Positions 57,686 to 64,000 are shown, numbered from the stretch's first letter. The stretch: 64,000 nt of DNA from PALSA-612 sp035652235 (GCA_035652235.1 DASREE010000048.1:1-64000), one strand, 5' to 3'. Numbers and translations: made by a program. The notes: generated by a model not told the origin, from the sequence alone.

Positions 57686-59035
57686 GTGGCGAAGGTCGCG
57701 GTCGTGCACGCCTGCTCCGAGTGCGGCTACCAGTCGCCGCGCTGGTTCGGGCGCTGCCCCGGCTGCGGCACCTTCGGCTCGCTGGCGGAGGAGACGGTCG
57801 GGCCTGCCCCTGCCGCCGCCCGCCCGCTGCGACCGCTCCTGCGCCTGGCCGAGGTGGAGGCGGAGGAGGCGGACCGGATCCCGACCGGCGTGCCGGAGCT
57901 CGACCGCGTGCTCGGCGGCGGCCTCGTTCCCGCCTCGCTCGTGCTCGTCGGCGGCGAGCCCGGCGTCGGCAAGTCGACGCTGCTTCTGACCGCGCTCCGC
58001 TCGATCAGCGAGACGCGCACGAGCCTGCTCGTGACCGGCGAGGAGTCGGCCGCGCAGGTGAAGCTGCGCGCCGACCGGCTCGGCGGCCCGGCGGCCGTCG
58101 ACATCCTCGCCGAGACCGAGCTCGAGGCTGTGTGTGCGACGCTGGAGCGCGAGCGGCCGGCCGTGTGCGTGATCGACTCGGTGCAGACGCTCTACTCCGC
58201 CGAGCTCGGCTCGGCCCCCGGGTCGGTCGCCCAGGTGCGCGAGGCGGCCGCCAGGCTCCTGCGCGTGGCGAAGGAGGCGGAGGTCGCCGTCTTCCTCGTC
58301 GGGCACGTGACCAAGGACGGCGCCGTCGCGGGCCCGCGCGTCCTCGAGCATCTCGTCGACTGCGTGCTCCAGTTCGAGGGCGACCGCTACCGCGAGCATC
58401 GCATCCTGCGGGCGGTGAAGAACCGCTTCGGTTCGACGAACGAGCTCGCCGTGTTCGAGATGACGGGATCCGGGCTCGTCGGCGTTCCCGACCCGTCGCG
58501 CCTGTTCGGGCGCGCGGTCGCGGGCGAAGTCGGCTCCGCGGTCGCCTGCGCGCTCGAGGGGACGCGGCCGATGCTGCTCGAGATCCAGGCGCTCGTCAGC
58601 CCGACCGACCTCGCGATGCCCCGGCGGGTCGCGACCGGCGTCGACCCGAGGCGCCTCGCCATGATCGTCGCCGTCCTCGCGCGCCACGCCAAGCTCCCGC
58701 TCGGGCAGGCCGACGTGTTCGTCAACGTCGCGGGCGGCGTGCGCGTGGACGAGCCCGGAGCGGACCTGGCCGTCGCGCTCGCCATCGCCTCGGCGGCGAG
58801 AGGGACGCCCGTCCGCGAAGCGGCGGCCGCCTTCGGAGAGATCGGCCTCACCGGCCGCCTGCGCGCCGCCACACAGGCAGAGCGGCGGCTCGAAGAGTGC
58901 GCGAAGCTCGGCGTGACGTCCGTGCTCGCGCCTGAGGGGACACCTCCGCGGGCCGGGCTGGAGGTGCTCGAGTCGGAGACGATCAGGAGCGTGATCGCGA
59001 CCGGCCTCGAGGCCGCGGCCACGGAGACGCGCTAG
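57686..59035 (+). CDS. radA: DNA repair protein RadA
   Basis: RadA/Sms is a RecA-like helicase that drives branch migration in recombination. The 449-residue product has the zinc finger CSECGYQSPRWFGRCPGC, Walker A GGEPGVGKSTLLL, the family-specific KNRFG motif (RAVKNRFGSTNE) and a C-terminal Lon-protease-like domain (about 290-449). TACGGT (57674-57679) ends six bases before the GTG. In Mycobacterium disA is next to radA; here the next gene on this strand is carD. Confidence 0.95.
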   Translation: MAKVAVVHACSECGYQSPRWFGRCPGCGTFGSLAEETVGPAPAAARPLRPLLRLAEVEAEEADRIPTGVPELDRVLGGGLVPASLVLVGGEPGVGKSTLLLTALRSISETRTSLLVTGEESAAQVKLRADRLGGPAAVDILAETELEAVCATLERERPAVCVIDSVQTLYSAELGSAPGSVAQVREAAARLLRVAKEAEVAVFLVGHVTKDGAVAGPRVLEHLVDCVLQFEGDRYREHRILRAVKNRFGSTNELAVFEMTGSGLVGVPDPSRLFGRAVAGEVGSAVACALEGTRPMLLEIQALVSPTDLAMPRRVATGVDPRRLAMIVAVLARHAKLPLGQADVFVNVAGGVRVDEPGADLAVALAIASAARGTPVREAAAAFGEIGLTGRLRAATQAERRLEECAKLGVTSVLAPEGTPPRAGLEVLESETIRSVIATGLEAAATETR

Positions 59036-59046
59036 TCGCCGACGAG

Positions 59047-59081
59047 CAGGGATTTTCGCTCACGACTCCCGAAAATCCCTG
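59047..59081. repeat. Perfect 12-bp inverted repeat upstream of carD
   Basis: CAGGGATTTTCG (59047-59058) and CGAAAATCCCTG (59070-59081) are exact inverted copies around an 11-base spacer, twelve bases after the radA stop. As RNA it would form a stable hairpin that could end radA transcription; as DNA it could bind a dimeric regulator just upstream of the carD -35. It is one of the few AT-containing tracts in the window. Confidence 0.75.
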
Positions 59082-59086
59082 GAAAG

Positions 59087-59116
59087 TTGGCTTATTTAAG
59101 CCATTTCCGGTATACT
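59087..59116 (+). promoter_or_regulatory. carD promoter with palindrome over the -35
   Basis: TTGGCT (59087-59092), an 18-base spacer and TATACT (59111-59116) form the strongest-looking promoter in the window. The perfect palindrome GGCTTATTTAAGCC (59089-59102) overlaps the -35 and spacer and is a likely operator. The start site is predicted near 59123. Confidence 0.6.
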
Positions 59117-59125
59117 CGAGCCGTT

Positions 59126-59154
59126 CCGCCGGCGGCCACTTCGTCCGCCGGCGG
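59126..59154 (+). promoter_or_regulatory. carD leader hairpin
   Basis: CCGCCGGCGG occurs at 59126-59135 and again at 59145-59154. The ten-base unit is self-complementary, so the two copies form a perfect 10-bp stem with a nine-base loop at the very start of the predicted mRNA. No T run follows, so it is not an ordinary terminator; it may stabilise the leader or pause RNA polymerase. Confidence 0.55.
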
Positions 59155-59191
59155 CTTGGCGACTACGAACGTCGTGGGGAAGGGGGAGCGT

Positions 59192-59734
59192 TTGTACAAG
59201 GTCGGCGACAAGGTGGTGTATCCGCACCACGGTGCAGGCACGGTCGTCAAGAAGGAGGTGCGCGAGGTGCTCGGCGCGAAGCGCGAGTACATGACCATCC
59301 AGATCGCGCACAACGACATGATCGTGAACGTTCCGACCGAGAACGCGGAGCGGGTGGGGCTTCGGCGGGTGATCAGCGAGGAGATGGTCAACAAGGTCGT
59401 CAAGGCGCTGTCGGGGTCGGGCACGCAGATGCCGAAGAACTGGAACCGCCGCTTCAAGCACAACCGCGACAAGATGAAGACCGGGGACATCTTCGAGCTC
59501 GCGGAGGTCGTGCGGAACCTGTCGCTTCGCGATCACGAGAAGGGGCTCTCGACCGGCGAGAAGCAGATGTTCGTGAAGGCGAAGAAGATCCTCGCCAGCG
59601 AGCTCATGTACGCAAAGCAGATGGACGAGGAGCAGGCCGCCGCCTGGCTCGACGAGATTCTCGCGGGCATGGGCGCGAACGGTCGCAAGCGGGCGACCAA
59701 GCAGCACGTCGAGAGGGTCGCGGAGCCCGTCTAG
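59192..59734 (+). CDS. carD: CarD/CdnL-family RNA polymerase-binding regulator
   Basis: CarD binds RNA polymerase beta and stabilises open complexes, notably at rRNA promoters. The 180-residue product begins MYKVGDKVVYPHHGAGTVV (Tudor-like polymerase-interaction domain) and has the helical DNA-interacting part with MPKNWNRRFKHNRDKMKTGD and LSLRDHEKGLSTGEKQMF, which contains the conserved Trp. TTG 59192 was chosen because it gives the family N-terminus and follows AGGGGGAG at good distance; the ATG-free upstream frame covers the leader hairpin. ispD follows 13 bases later. Confidence 0.93.
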   Translation: MYKVGDKVVYPHHGAGTVVKKEVREVLGAKREYMTIQIAHNDMIVNVPTENAERVGLRRVISEEMVNKVVKALSGSGTQMPKNWNRRFKHNRDKMKTGDIFELAEVVRNLSLRDHEKGLSTGEKQMFVKAKKILASELMYAKQMDEEQAAAWLDEILAGMGANGRKRATKQHVERVAEPV

Positions 59735-59747
59735 AGGGCTCGTCCCC

Positions 59748-60428
59748 GTGAGCACCTGGGCGGTCCTCGTCGCGGCCGGCCGCGGCGAGCGGCTGGGCGG
59801 GGACCGCCCGAAGGCGTTCGCGCGCCTTGCCGGGAGGCCGCTCGTCGCCGAGAGCATCGAGCGGCTGGAGAGCTGCGAGTGGATCGACGCCGTCGTCGTC
59901 GTCGCTCCGGAGGGGTGGGAGGAGCCGGCCATCCTGGTCGCGGAGGAGCTCGGCTGCGCGAAGGTGACGGCGACCGTCACCGGCGGGGCGAGCCGCGCCG
60001 AGTCGGTGCGGCTCGGGGTGGCGGAGACGGCCGGGGACGCCGCCGTGCTGGTGGTGCACGACGCGGCCAGGCCGTTTCTCCCCGAGGCGGTGCTCGACCG
60101 CGTACTGACGGCACTCGGCGAGGGCTTCGACGGCGCCGTCCCGGGTCTGCCCGTCGTCGACACGGTGAAGCGCGTGCGCGGCCGGCTCGTCGCCGAGACC
60201 CTGCCCCGGGCGGAACTCGTGGCGGTGCAGACGCCGCAGGCGTTCGCGGCCGACGTCCTGCGGGCGGCGCTCGCGGGGGACGTCGCCGCCGCCAGCGACT
60301 GCGCCTCGCTCGTGGAGGCGCGCGGCGGCCGGGTCGCGGTCGTCGAGGGCGACCGCCGGCTGCTGAAGGTGACGACGCCGGAGGATCTCCGCCTCGTCGA
60401 GCGCTGGCTCGAGGACGAGCGGACATGA
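59748..60428 (+). CDS. ispD: 2-C-methyl-D-erythritol 4-phosphate cytidylyltransferase
   Basis: IspD adds CMP in the MEP isoprenoid pathway. The 226-residue product has VLVAAGRGERLGGDRPKAF (CTP binding), TGGASRAESVRLG, VVHDAARPFL and VDTVKRVRG with the catalytic Arg/Lys set, and KVTTPEDLRLVE near the end. The start is GTG, 13 bases after carD. The order carD-ispD-ispF is conserved in Actinobacteria. Confidence 0.95.
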   Translation: MSTWAVLVAAGRGERLGGDRPKAFARLAGRPLVAESIERLESCEWIDAVVVVAPEGWEEPAILVAEELGCAKVTATVTGGASRAESVRLGVAETAGDAAVLVVHDAARPFLPEAVLDRVLTALGEGFDGAVPGLPVVDTVKRVRGRLVAETLPRAELVAVQTPQAFAADVLRAALAGDVAAASDCASLVEARGGRVAVVEGDRRLLKVTTPEDLRLVERWLEDERT

Positions 60429-60982
60429 CCGGGCGAGCCCCCGGGCGGTCCGGCGGGTCGCCGAGCTTGCTGACAGACTTGCGGCCTGTGCCTGATCCCG
60501 CCGAAGCCCAGCTGCGCGTCGGCCTCGGCGTCGACGCGCACGAGTTCGCCGAGGGCGTCCCGCTCGTGCTCGGCGGCGTCCGCTTCGACTCTCCCCGCGG
60601 GCTCGCCGGACACTCGGACGGCGACGTCCTCGCACACGCGCTGACGGACGCGCTGCTCGGGGCGGCGGGGCTCGGCGACATCGGCTCGCTCTTCCCTTCC
60701 GGCGACGAGCGCTTCCGCGGCGCCGACTCGCTCCACCTCCTCGCCGACGCGTACGCGCGCGTGCGCGCCGCCGGCTTCTCGCTCGTCAACGCCGACTGCG
60801 TCCTGATCGGCGAGGAGCCCCGGATCGCCGGCCGCCGGGACGAGATGCGGGCTCGACTGGCCGGCGCGCTCGGCGTCGAGCCGGCGCTCGTCGCCGTGCG
60901 GGCGACGACGACCGACGGGCTCGGATTCACGGGCCGGAAGGAGGGGCTCGCGGCCGAGGCGGTGGCGCTGCTCCGCCGCTGA
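60425..60982 (+). CDS. ispF: 2-C-methyl-D-erythritol 2,4-cyclodiphosphate synthase
   Basis: IspF cyclises the MEP intermediate. Motifs are RVGLGVDAHEF (zinc Asp and His), LAGHSDGDVLAHALTDALLG, GDIGSLFPSGD and TTTDGLGFTGRKEGLAAEAV. ATG 60425 overlaps the ispD stop as ATGA and gives 185 residues with a 29-residue N-terminal extension. GTG 60488 would give 164 residues, closer to the family's usual 155-165, and is the main alternative. cysS, often next in line in Actinobacteria, is absent. Confidence 0.9.
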   Translation: MTGRAPGRSGGSPSLLTDLRPVPDPAEAQLRVGLGVDAHEFAEGVPLVLGGVRFDSPRGLAGHSDGDVLAHALTDALLGAAGLGDIGSLFPSGDERFRGADSLHLLADAYARVRAAGFSLVNADCVLIGEEPRIAGRRDEMRARLAGALGVEPALVAVRATTTDGLGFTGRKEGLAAEAVALLRR

Positions 60983-61132
60983 GGCTCCGTCCTGGCGCGG
61001 GCCCTGTCCGGCGCCGATCGTCGTGCGCAGGCAGCTCGGGAAGTGCTTCGCCGCCGAGCGCACGCAAGCGTCGACCTGACGCTGCAGCTTCCGTCGGCGC
61101 GGTCAGCTGGGCGCGGCGAGGCCGCCGAATGG

Positions 61133-61176
61133 TCAGGCGGGAAGCCGCACGAGTCTCAGGCGGGAAGCCGCACGAG
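61133..61176. repeat. Tandem 21-bp duplication at the 3' end of mutY
   Basis: The same 21-base word, beginning TCAGGCGGGAAGCCGCACGA, is found at 61133-61153 and 61156-61176, a period of 23 bases. The inner copy encodes the last residues LVRLPA and the TGA stop of mutY on the minus strand. The outer copy lies just beyond the stop and is out of frame with it by two bases of spacer. Confidence 0.8.
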
Positions 61177-61872
61177 CCCGCCTGCCAGCTCGACGAGCCC
61201 GTCGCGCGCCAGCGATGCGACCGTCTCGGCGTCGAGCGAGCCGGCGGGGCGGGGCGCCTCCGAGACGAGGCGCAGCGTGCGTGCTCGTCGCTGGCGGAAC
61301 GAGCCCTCGAACGGTCCCTGCCTGCGGGCCGGCGCGAAGCGAAGGCCGCGCGCGGGGCAGGCGCCGGCGAGCGGGCACGCCGGGCAGCGGGGCACCCGGG
61401 CGAGGCAGACGGTCGCGCCGAGGTCCATCAGCGCCTGCGCGCACGCGCCGTCGAACGTGCCGCCGCTTCGCTCGAGCACGCGGCGCACGTTCGTGTCCTC
61501 GGGCAGGACGTCGACGCCGAACGCGAAGCAGCGGATGGCGGCGGCCGTGTACGGCCCGACCCCGGGGAGCTCGGTGAGGTCGTCCGGCCAGCCGCGCTCG
61601 GCGACTGCCTGTGCCGCCCGGTGGAGGTTGACGCCGCGCCGGTTGTAGCCGAGCCCCTGCCACGCACGGATCACGGCCGCCCGGGGCGCGGCCGCGAGCG
61701 AGGCTGCCGTCGGCCAGCGCTCGAGCCACTCCAGGTAGCGTGGCACGACCCTCGCCACCTGCGTCTGCTGCAGCATCACCTCGGAGACGAGGACGGCGTA
61801 CGGGTCGCGCGTCCGCCGCCAGGGGAGGTCGCGTCCGTTCCGCGCGTACCAGTCGAGCAGGGCGGCCTTCAC
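61156..61872 (-). CDS. mutY: A/G-specific adenine glycosylase, short form without MutT-like domain
   Basis: MutY removes adenine opposite 8-oxoguanine. The 238-residue product has the catalytic Glu in SEVMLQQTQVARV (E31), the helix-hairpin-helix ELPGVGPYTAAAI, the catalytic Asp in LPEDTNVRRVLER, and the iron-sulfur cysteines C-x6-C-x2-C-x5-C (CLARVPRCPACPLAGAC). It stops about 30 residues later, so the C-terminal 8-oxoG-recognition domain of full MutY (about 350 residues) is missing. The GTG follows a minus-strand TATCGT (61880-61885) by seven bases. Confidence 0.88.
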   Translation of the reverse strand: MKAALLDWYARNGRDLPWRRTRDPYAVLVSEVMLQQTQVARVVPRYLEWLERWPTAASLAAAPRAAVIRAWQGLGYNRRGVNLHRAAQAVAERGWPDDLTELPGVGPYTAAAIRCFAFGVDVLPEDTNVRRVLERSGGTFDGACAQALMDLGATVCLARVPRCPACPLAGACPARGLRFAPARRQGPFEGSFRQRRARTLRLVSEAPRPAGSLDAETVASLARDGLVELAGGLVRLPA

Positions 61873-61904
61873 CCGCGCGACGATACCGCGGGCGGAGGCG
61901 GAGC

Positions 61905-62258
61905 TCAGCCGGCGGCCTCGGCCGCGGTCTCCTCCGGCAGACGGACGAGCGCGTCGTACAGCCGCGCGAGCGCCGCCGGCGGCTGCACGCCGACGAACTC
62001 GTGCACGATCCCGCCGCGCCAGAACACCTTCACCGAGGGGATGCCGCTGATGCGGAACCGGCGTGCGAGCCCCATGTTCGCGTCCACGTCGACCTTCGCC
62101 AGCACGACCCGGCCGCCGCGCGACGCCGTCTCGCGCTCGAGCAGCGGCCCCAGCATCAGGCACGGCCCGCACCAGCCGGCCCAGAAGTCGACCACCACCG
62201 GCGCCTCGTGCGAGCGCTCGACGACCTCCTGCTCGAAGGTCTCGTCGGTCACGTCCAT
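61905..62258 (-). CDS. Thioredoxin
   Basis: The 117-residue oxidoreductase has VVVDFWAGWCGPCLMLGPLL with active-site C30 and C33, KVDVDANMGLARRFRISGIPSV including the cis-proline, and VFWRGGIVHEFVGV. It reduces protein disulfides in the cytoplasm. GGGAGGAG lies six bases before the ATG. It is transcribed divergently from a DUF302 gene across an AT-rich operator-like sequence, suggesting joint control, perhaps by redox or sulfur stress. Lack of a nearby trxB means this may be a dedicated rather than the housekeeping thioredoxin. Confidence 0.92.
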   Translation of the reverse strand: MDVTDETFEQEVVERSHEAPVVVDFWAGWCGPCLMLGPLLERETASRGGRVVLAKVDVDANMGLARRFRISGIPSVKVFWRGGIVHEFVGVQPPAALARLYDALVRLPEETAAEAAG

Positions 62259-62295
62259 CTCGTCTCCTCCCGTTGCGCTTTCCAGCCACAGTTTA

Positions 62296-62320
62296 CAACT
62301 ATAGTATTGTATAGTAGTTG
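62296..62320. promoter_or_regulatory. AT-rich divergent operator/promoter between thioredoxin and DUF302
   Basis: This 25-base AT-rich island begins CAACTA (62296-62301) and ends TAGTTG (62315-62320), an inverted pair. Inside, TATAGTA occurs twice in direct repeat (62300-62306 and 62310-62316), exactly ten bases apart. TATAGT serves as a -10-like box on the plus strand at 62310-62315 and on the minus strand at 62298-62303. The arrangement suits a dimeric repressor that controls both genes. Confidence 0.6.
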
Positions 62321-62348
62321 AGTGGTCAGGCGACGACGGGAGGTCGAC

Positions 62349-62753
62349 ATGGCGGTCCGAGAGAGCGGCTACACCCTGAGCGCCGCCAGCAGGCGTCCGT
62401 TCGAGGAGGCGGTGGCCCGCGTCAAGGACGAGCTGCGGTCGGAGGGGTTCGGCGTCCTGTGCGAGATCGACGTGCAGGCGACGCTGCGCGAGAAGCTGGG
62501 CGCCGAGGTCGAGCCGTACCTCATCCTCGGCGCCTGCAACCCGCCGCTCGCGCACGCGTCGCTCGCGGCCGAGCCGGAGCTCGGCGTGCTGCTCCCCTGC
62601 AACGTCGTCGTGTACGAGCGCGAAGGCACCGTGCACGTGTCTGCGGTCGACGCGGAGCGCATGCGCTCGATCGTCGGCAACGACGCGCTCGCGGACACGG
62701 CGGCGACGGTGCGGCGCAAGCTCGCGCTCGTCGTCGAGCGCGCGGCCGGCTGA
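62349..62753 (+). CDS. DUF302-family protein
   Basis: The 134-residue product has the DUF302 layout: SRRPFEEAVARVKDELRSEGFGVLCEIDVQATLREKLG (written over residues 15-52), then PYLILGACNPPLAHASLAAEPELGVLLPCNVVVYE and a C-terminal VSAVDAERMRSIVGN. The CNP and LLPCNVVVY segments are diagnostic. The function is unknown; such genes often lie near sulfur, thioredoxin or ArsR-type regulators. ATG 62349 has GGGAGG five bases upstream; GTG 62322 would suit a leaderless start six bases after TATAGT, so two start modes are possible. Confidence 0.88.
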   Translation: MAVRESGYTLSAASRRPFEEAVARVKDELRSEGFGVLCEIDVQATLREKLGAEVEPYLILGACNPPLAHASLAAEPELGVLLPCNVVVYEREGTVHVSAVDAERMRSIVGNDALADTAATVRRKLALVVERAAG

Positions 62754-62768
62754 GCCCGGAGGCCGGCT

Positions 62769-63161
62769 TCAGCGCAGGGCGTGGCGCCGCCGCCGTGAGG
62801 GGCGGTCGCCGACGTCGAACACGATCCGGAGCACCCAGTTCACCCCCCAGATGACGATCGTCGCCCAGAAGGCGGCGCCGAAGTGGCTGATCGAGAAGCC
62901 GGGCACGATCCAGTCCGTGACGTAGAGCATGAGGATGTTGAGGAAGAAGAGGGCGACGCCGAGCGTGAGCAGGATGACGGGGAAGGCGAGGAGCTTCGCC
63001 GCCGGCTTGAGGAAGAGGTTCACGACCGCGAAGACGAGTGCGGTGAAAAGCAGCGTGCCGACGTCGTCGTGGTAGCCGATGCCGTCGACCAGGCTCGCCG
63101 CCGCGTAGAGCGCGACGAGGTTGAACGCCCACATGGTGACGAGCCGCCGGACGAGGCGCAT
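62769..63161 (-). CDS. Phage holin 4_2-superfamily membrane protein (PF04020-like)
   Basis: The 130-residue product has four membrane helices (about 7-25, 35-52, 58-82 and 95-113) with the internal LLFTALVFAVVNLFLKPAAKLLAFPVILLTLG pattern (residues 37-68) that marks the PF04020 family, and a basic tail. Despite the holin name these are common chromosomal proteins of unknown function; no phage genes are nearby. TAGGAT (63174-63179, minus) precedes the ATG by twelve bases. Confidence 0.85.
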   Translation of the reverse strand: MRLVRRLVTMWAFNLVALYAAASLVDGIGYHDDVGTLLFTALVFAVVNLFLKPAAKLLAFPVILLTLGVALFFLNILMLYVTDWIVPGFSISHFGAAFWATIVIWGVNWVLRIVFDVGDRPSRRRRHALR

Positions 63162-63173
63162 GACCCGGCAGCG

Positions 63174-63183
63174 ATCCTAGACT
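63174..63183. promoter_or_regulatory. Overlapping divergent -10 elements (holin-like protein/pgl)
   Basis: ATCCTAGACT contains TAGGAT on the minus strand (63174-63179) and TAGACT on the plus strand (63178-63183), sharing the central TA. It is the same design as at 36185-36194. The plus-strand start codon follows its box by six bases and the minus-strand one by twelve. Confidence 0.5.
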
Positions 63184-63189
63184 GCGCCG

Positions 63190-63858
63190 GTGGCGCTGCA
63201 CGAGCTCGAGGTGCTCGACGACGCCGACGAGGCGGCGCGCCGCTGCGCGGCGGTGATCGCGGCGGCGGCGCGCGCGGCGGTGGCCGAGCGGGGGCGGTTC
63301 GCGCTCGCCCTCTCCGGCGGGCGCGCGCCCTGGCAGGCCTTCCGCCTGCTCGCCTACGAGGAGGTGCCGTGGGAGCGCGGCGAGCTGTTCCAAGTCGACG
63401 AGCGCGTCGCCCCGCGCGGAGACGACGAGCGCAACCTGACGCATCTCATCGAGACGCTGCCGCCGGCGGCGCGCGAGGCGCTGCGGCCGATGCCGGTCGA
63501 GCGCGCGGACCTCGCCGCCGCCGCCCGCGCGTACGCGGAGCTCGTGCCGCCGCACATCGACCTCGTCCACCTCGGCCTTGGGCCCGACGGCCACACGGCC
63601 TCGCTCGTCCCCGGCGACCCGGTGCTCGAGGTCCGCGACCGCGCCGTGGCGATCACGCGCCCGTACCAGGGCCGGCGGCGCATGACCCTCACCTACCCCG
63701 TGCTGGAGGCAGCCGGTGCCCTCGTCTGGCTGGTGACCGGCGCCGACAAGGCGGAGGCGCTTCGGCTCCTGCTGCGCGGCGACGAGTCGATCCCAGCCGG
63801 GCGCGTGCGGGCGGCGCGCTCGCTCGTTCTCGCCGACCGGGCGGCGGCCGGGGGCTGA
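63190..63858 (+). CDS. pgl: 6-phosphogluconolactonase
   Basis: Pgl hydrolyses 6-phosphogluconolactone in the pentose phosphate pathway. The 222-residue product has ALALSGGRAPWQAFRLLA (phosphate-binding SGG), FQVDERVAPRGDDERN, VHLGLGPDGHTASLVPG and TYPVLEAAGALVWLVTG, all typical. The GTG follows TAGACT by six bases, suggesting a leaderless mRNA. zwf and opcA, common neighbours, are not in the window. Confidence 0.92.
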   Translation: MALHELEVLDDADEAARRCAAVIAAAARAAVAERGRFALALSGGRAPWQAFRLLAYEEVPWERGELFQVDERVAPRGDDERNLTHLIETLPPAAREALRPMPVERADLAAAARAYAELVPPHIDLVHLGLGPDGHTASLVPGDPVLEVRDRAVAITRPYQGRRRMTLTYPVLEAAGALVWLVTGADKAEALRLLLRGDESIPAGRVRAARSLVLADRAAAGG

Positions 63859-63919
63859 TTCCCCGGCCGGTGCGGGTTGACAGGCGGGCTCCGATCGCGA
63901 ACATGAGTTCTCGAACGGC

Positions 63920-63947
63920 TTGACGTGAGGTTCCGGGCGGGTAGGCT
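63920..63947 (+). promoter_or_regulatory. Promoter toward the right edge of the window
   Basis: TTGACG (63920-63925), a 16-base spacer and TAGGCT (63942-63947) form a good promoter pointing out of the window. About 45 bases of G-rich leader follow with GGAGCG, and an ATG occupies the last three bases of the window; it may start the next gene. Confidence 0.45.
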
Positions 63948-64000
63948 GCGCAGCTCGGGGCGTAGGGAGGGCTGGTGGGGAGAGGCTGGAGCGGTCGATG

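Noticed and set aside
62769..63161. Prophage remnant suggested by the holin-like name
   Set aside because: PF04020-type proteins are common chromosomal membrane proteins; there are no endolysin, integrase or structural phage genes nearby.
63879..63884. TTGACA as a promoter upstream of the right edge
   Set aside because: No -10-like hexamer is found 16-18 bases downstream; the TTGACG-16-TAGGCT promoter at 63920 is better.

Overview
The window is chromosomal DNA of a very GC-rich actinobacterium. The gene order, the CarD, DUF2469, Ku and RadA homologues, heavy GTG start use and many apparently leaderless promoters fit a deep-branching actinobacterial lineage such as Thermoleophilia (Gaiella/Solirubrobacter-like); this placement is inference, because no rRNA lies in the window. 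I see no prophage, insertion sequence, CRISPR array or integrase. Nearly everything is core chromosome, with a less conserved stretch from about 18.5 to 36 kb.

Layout. 1-5.7 kb: end of the ribosomal protein region (secY end-adk-map, terminator, infA-rpmJ-rpsM-rpsK-rpsD-rpoA-rplQ-truA). 6-8.6 kb: a HAD phosphatase and NAD-dependent DNA ligase. 8.8-12.4 kb: three peptidoglycan enzymes around a divergent promoter (DacB, a coiled-coil/3D-domain protein, a coiled-coil/NlpC-P60 protein). 12.3-18.5 kb: acyl-CoA synthetase, Ku, a small putative HTH protein, NIF3, a short SSB, tRNA-Pro(CGG), a nitrilase-family amidohydrolase and a second HAD protein. 18.7-26.5 kb: a secreted Ig-like repeat protein, a large protein with two cyclase domains, an ATPase and TPRs, and glutaryl-CoA dehydrogenase. 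26.6-33.6 kb: two paralogous secreted or membrane esterases around a NarL-type two-component system, followed by an MprF-like lipid aminoacyltransferase and an EamA-like permease. 33.8-40.4 kb: VanW protein with a collagen-like tail, thioesterase, sirtuin, SCP2-like protein, small basic protein, lipid kinase, purine nucleoside phosphorylase and a GNAT protein.

40.4-63.9 kb is a broken but recognisable version of the Mycobacterium tuberculosis block tilS-hpt-ftsH-folE-folP-folB-folK-panCD-coaX-lysS-lsr2-clpC-mutY-disA-radA-carD-ispD-ispF. Here folE, panCD, lsr2 and disA are missing from their places. A metallophosphatase is inserted between folB and folK with four-base overlaps on both sides. 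A thioredoxin/DUF302 divergent pair, a holin-like membrane protein and 6-phosphogluconolactonase close the window.

The most useful observations are: promoter-proximal intrinsic terminators in the greA and infA leaders; a carD upstream region with three perfect inverted repeats; a cyclase-NTPase-TPR protein whose two cyclase domains carry complementary halves of one active site, as in mammalian soluble adenylyl cyclase; the phosphatase in the folate operon as a candidate for the poorly defined dihydroneopterin phosphate step; about twenty genes with a TANNNT box 6-9 bases before the start codon; and two genes (truA and a lipid kinase) with no ATG, GTG or TTG at the expected start. All functional calls are made by reading motifs; no database search was run.
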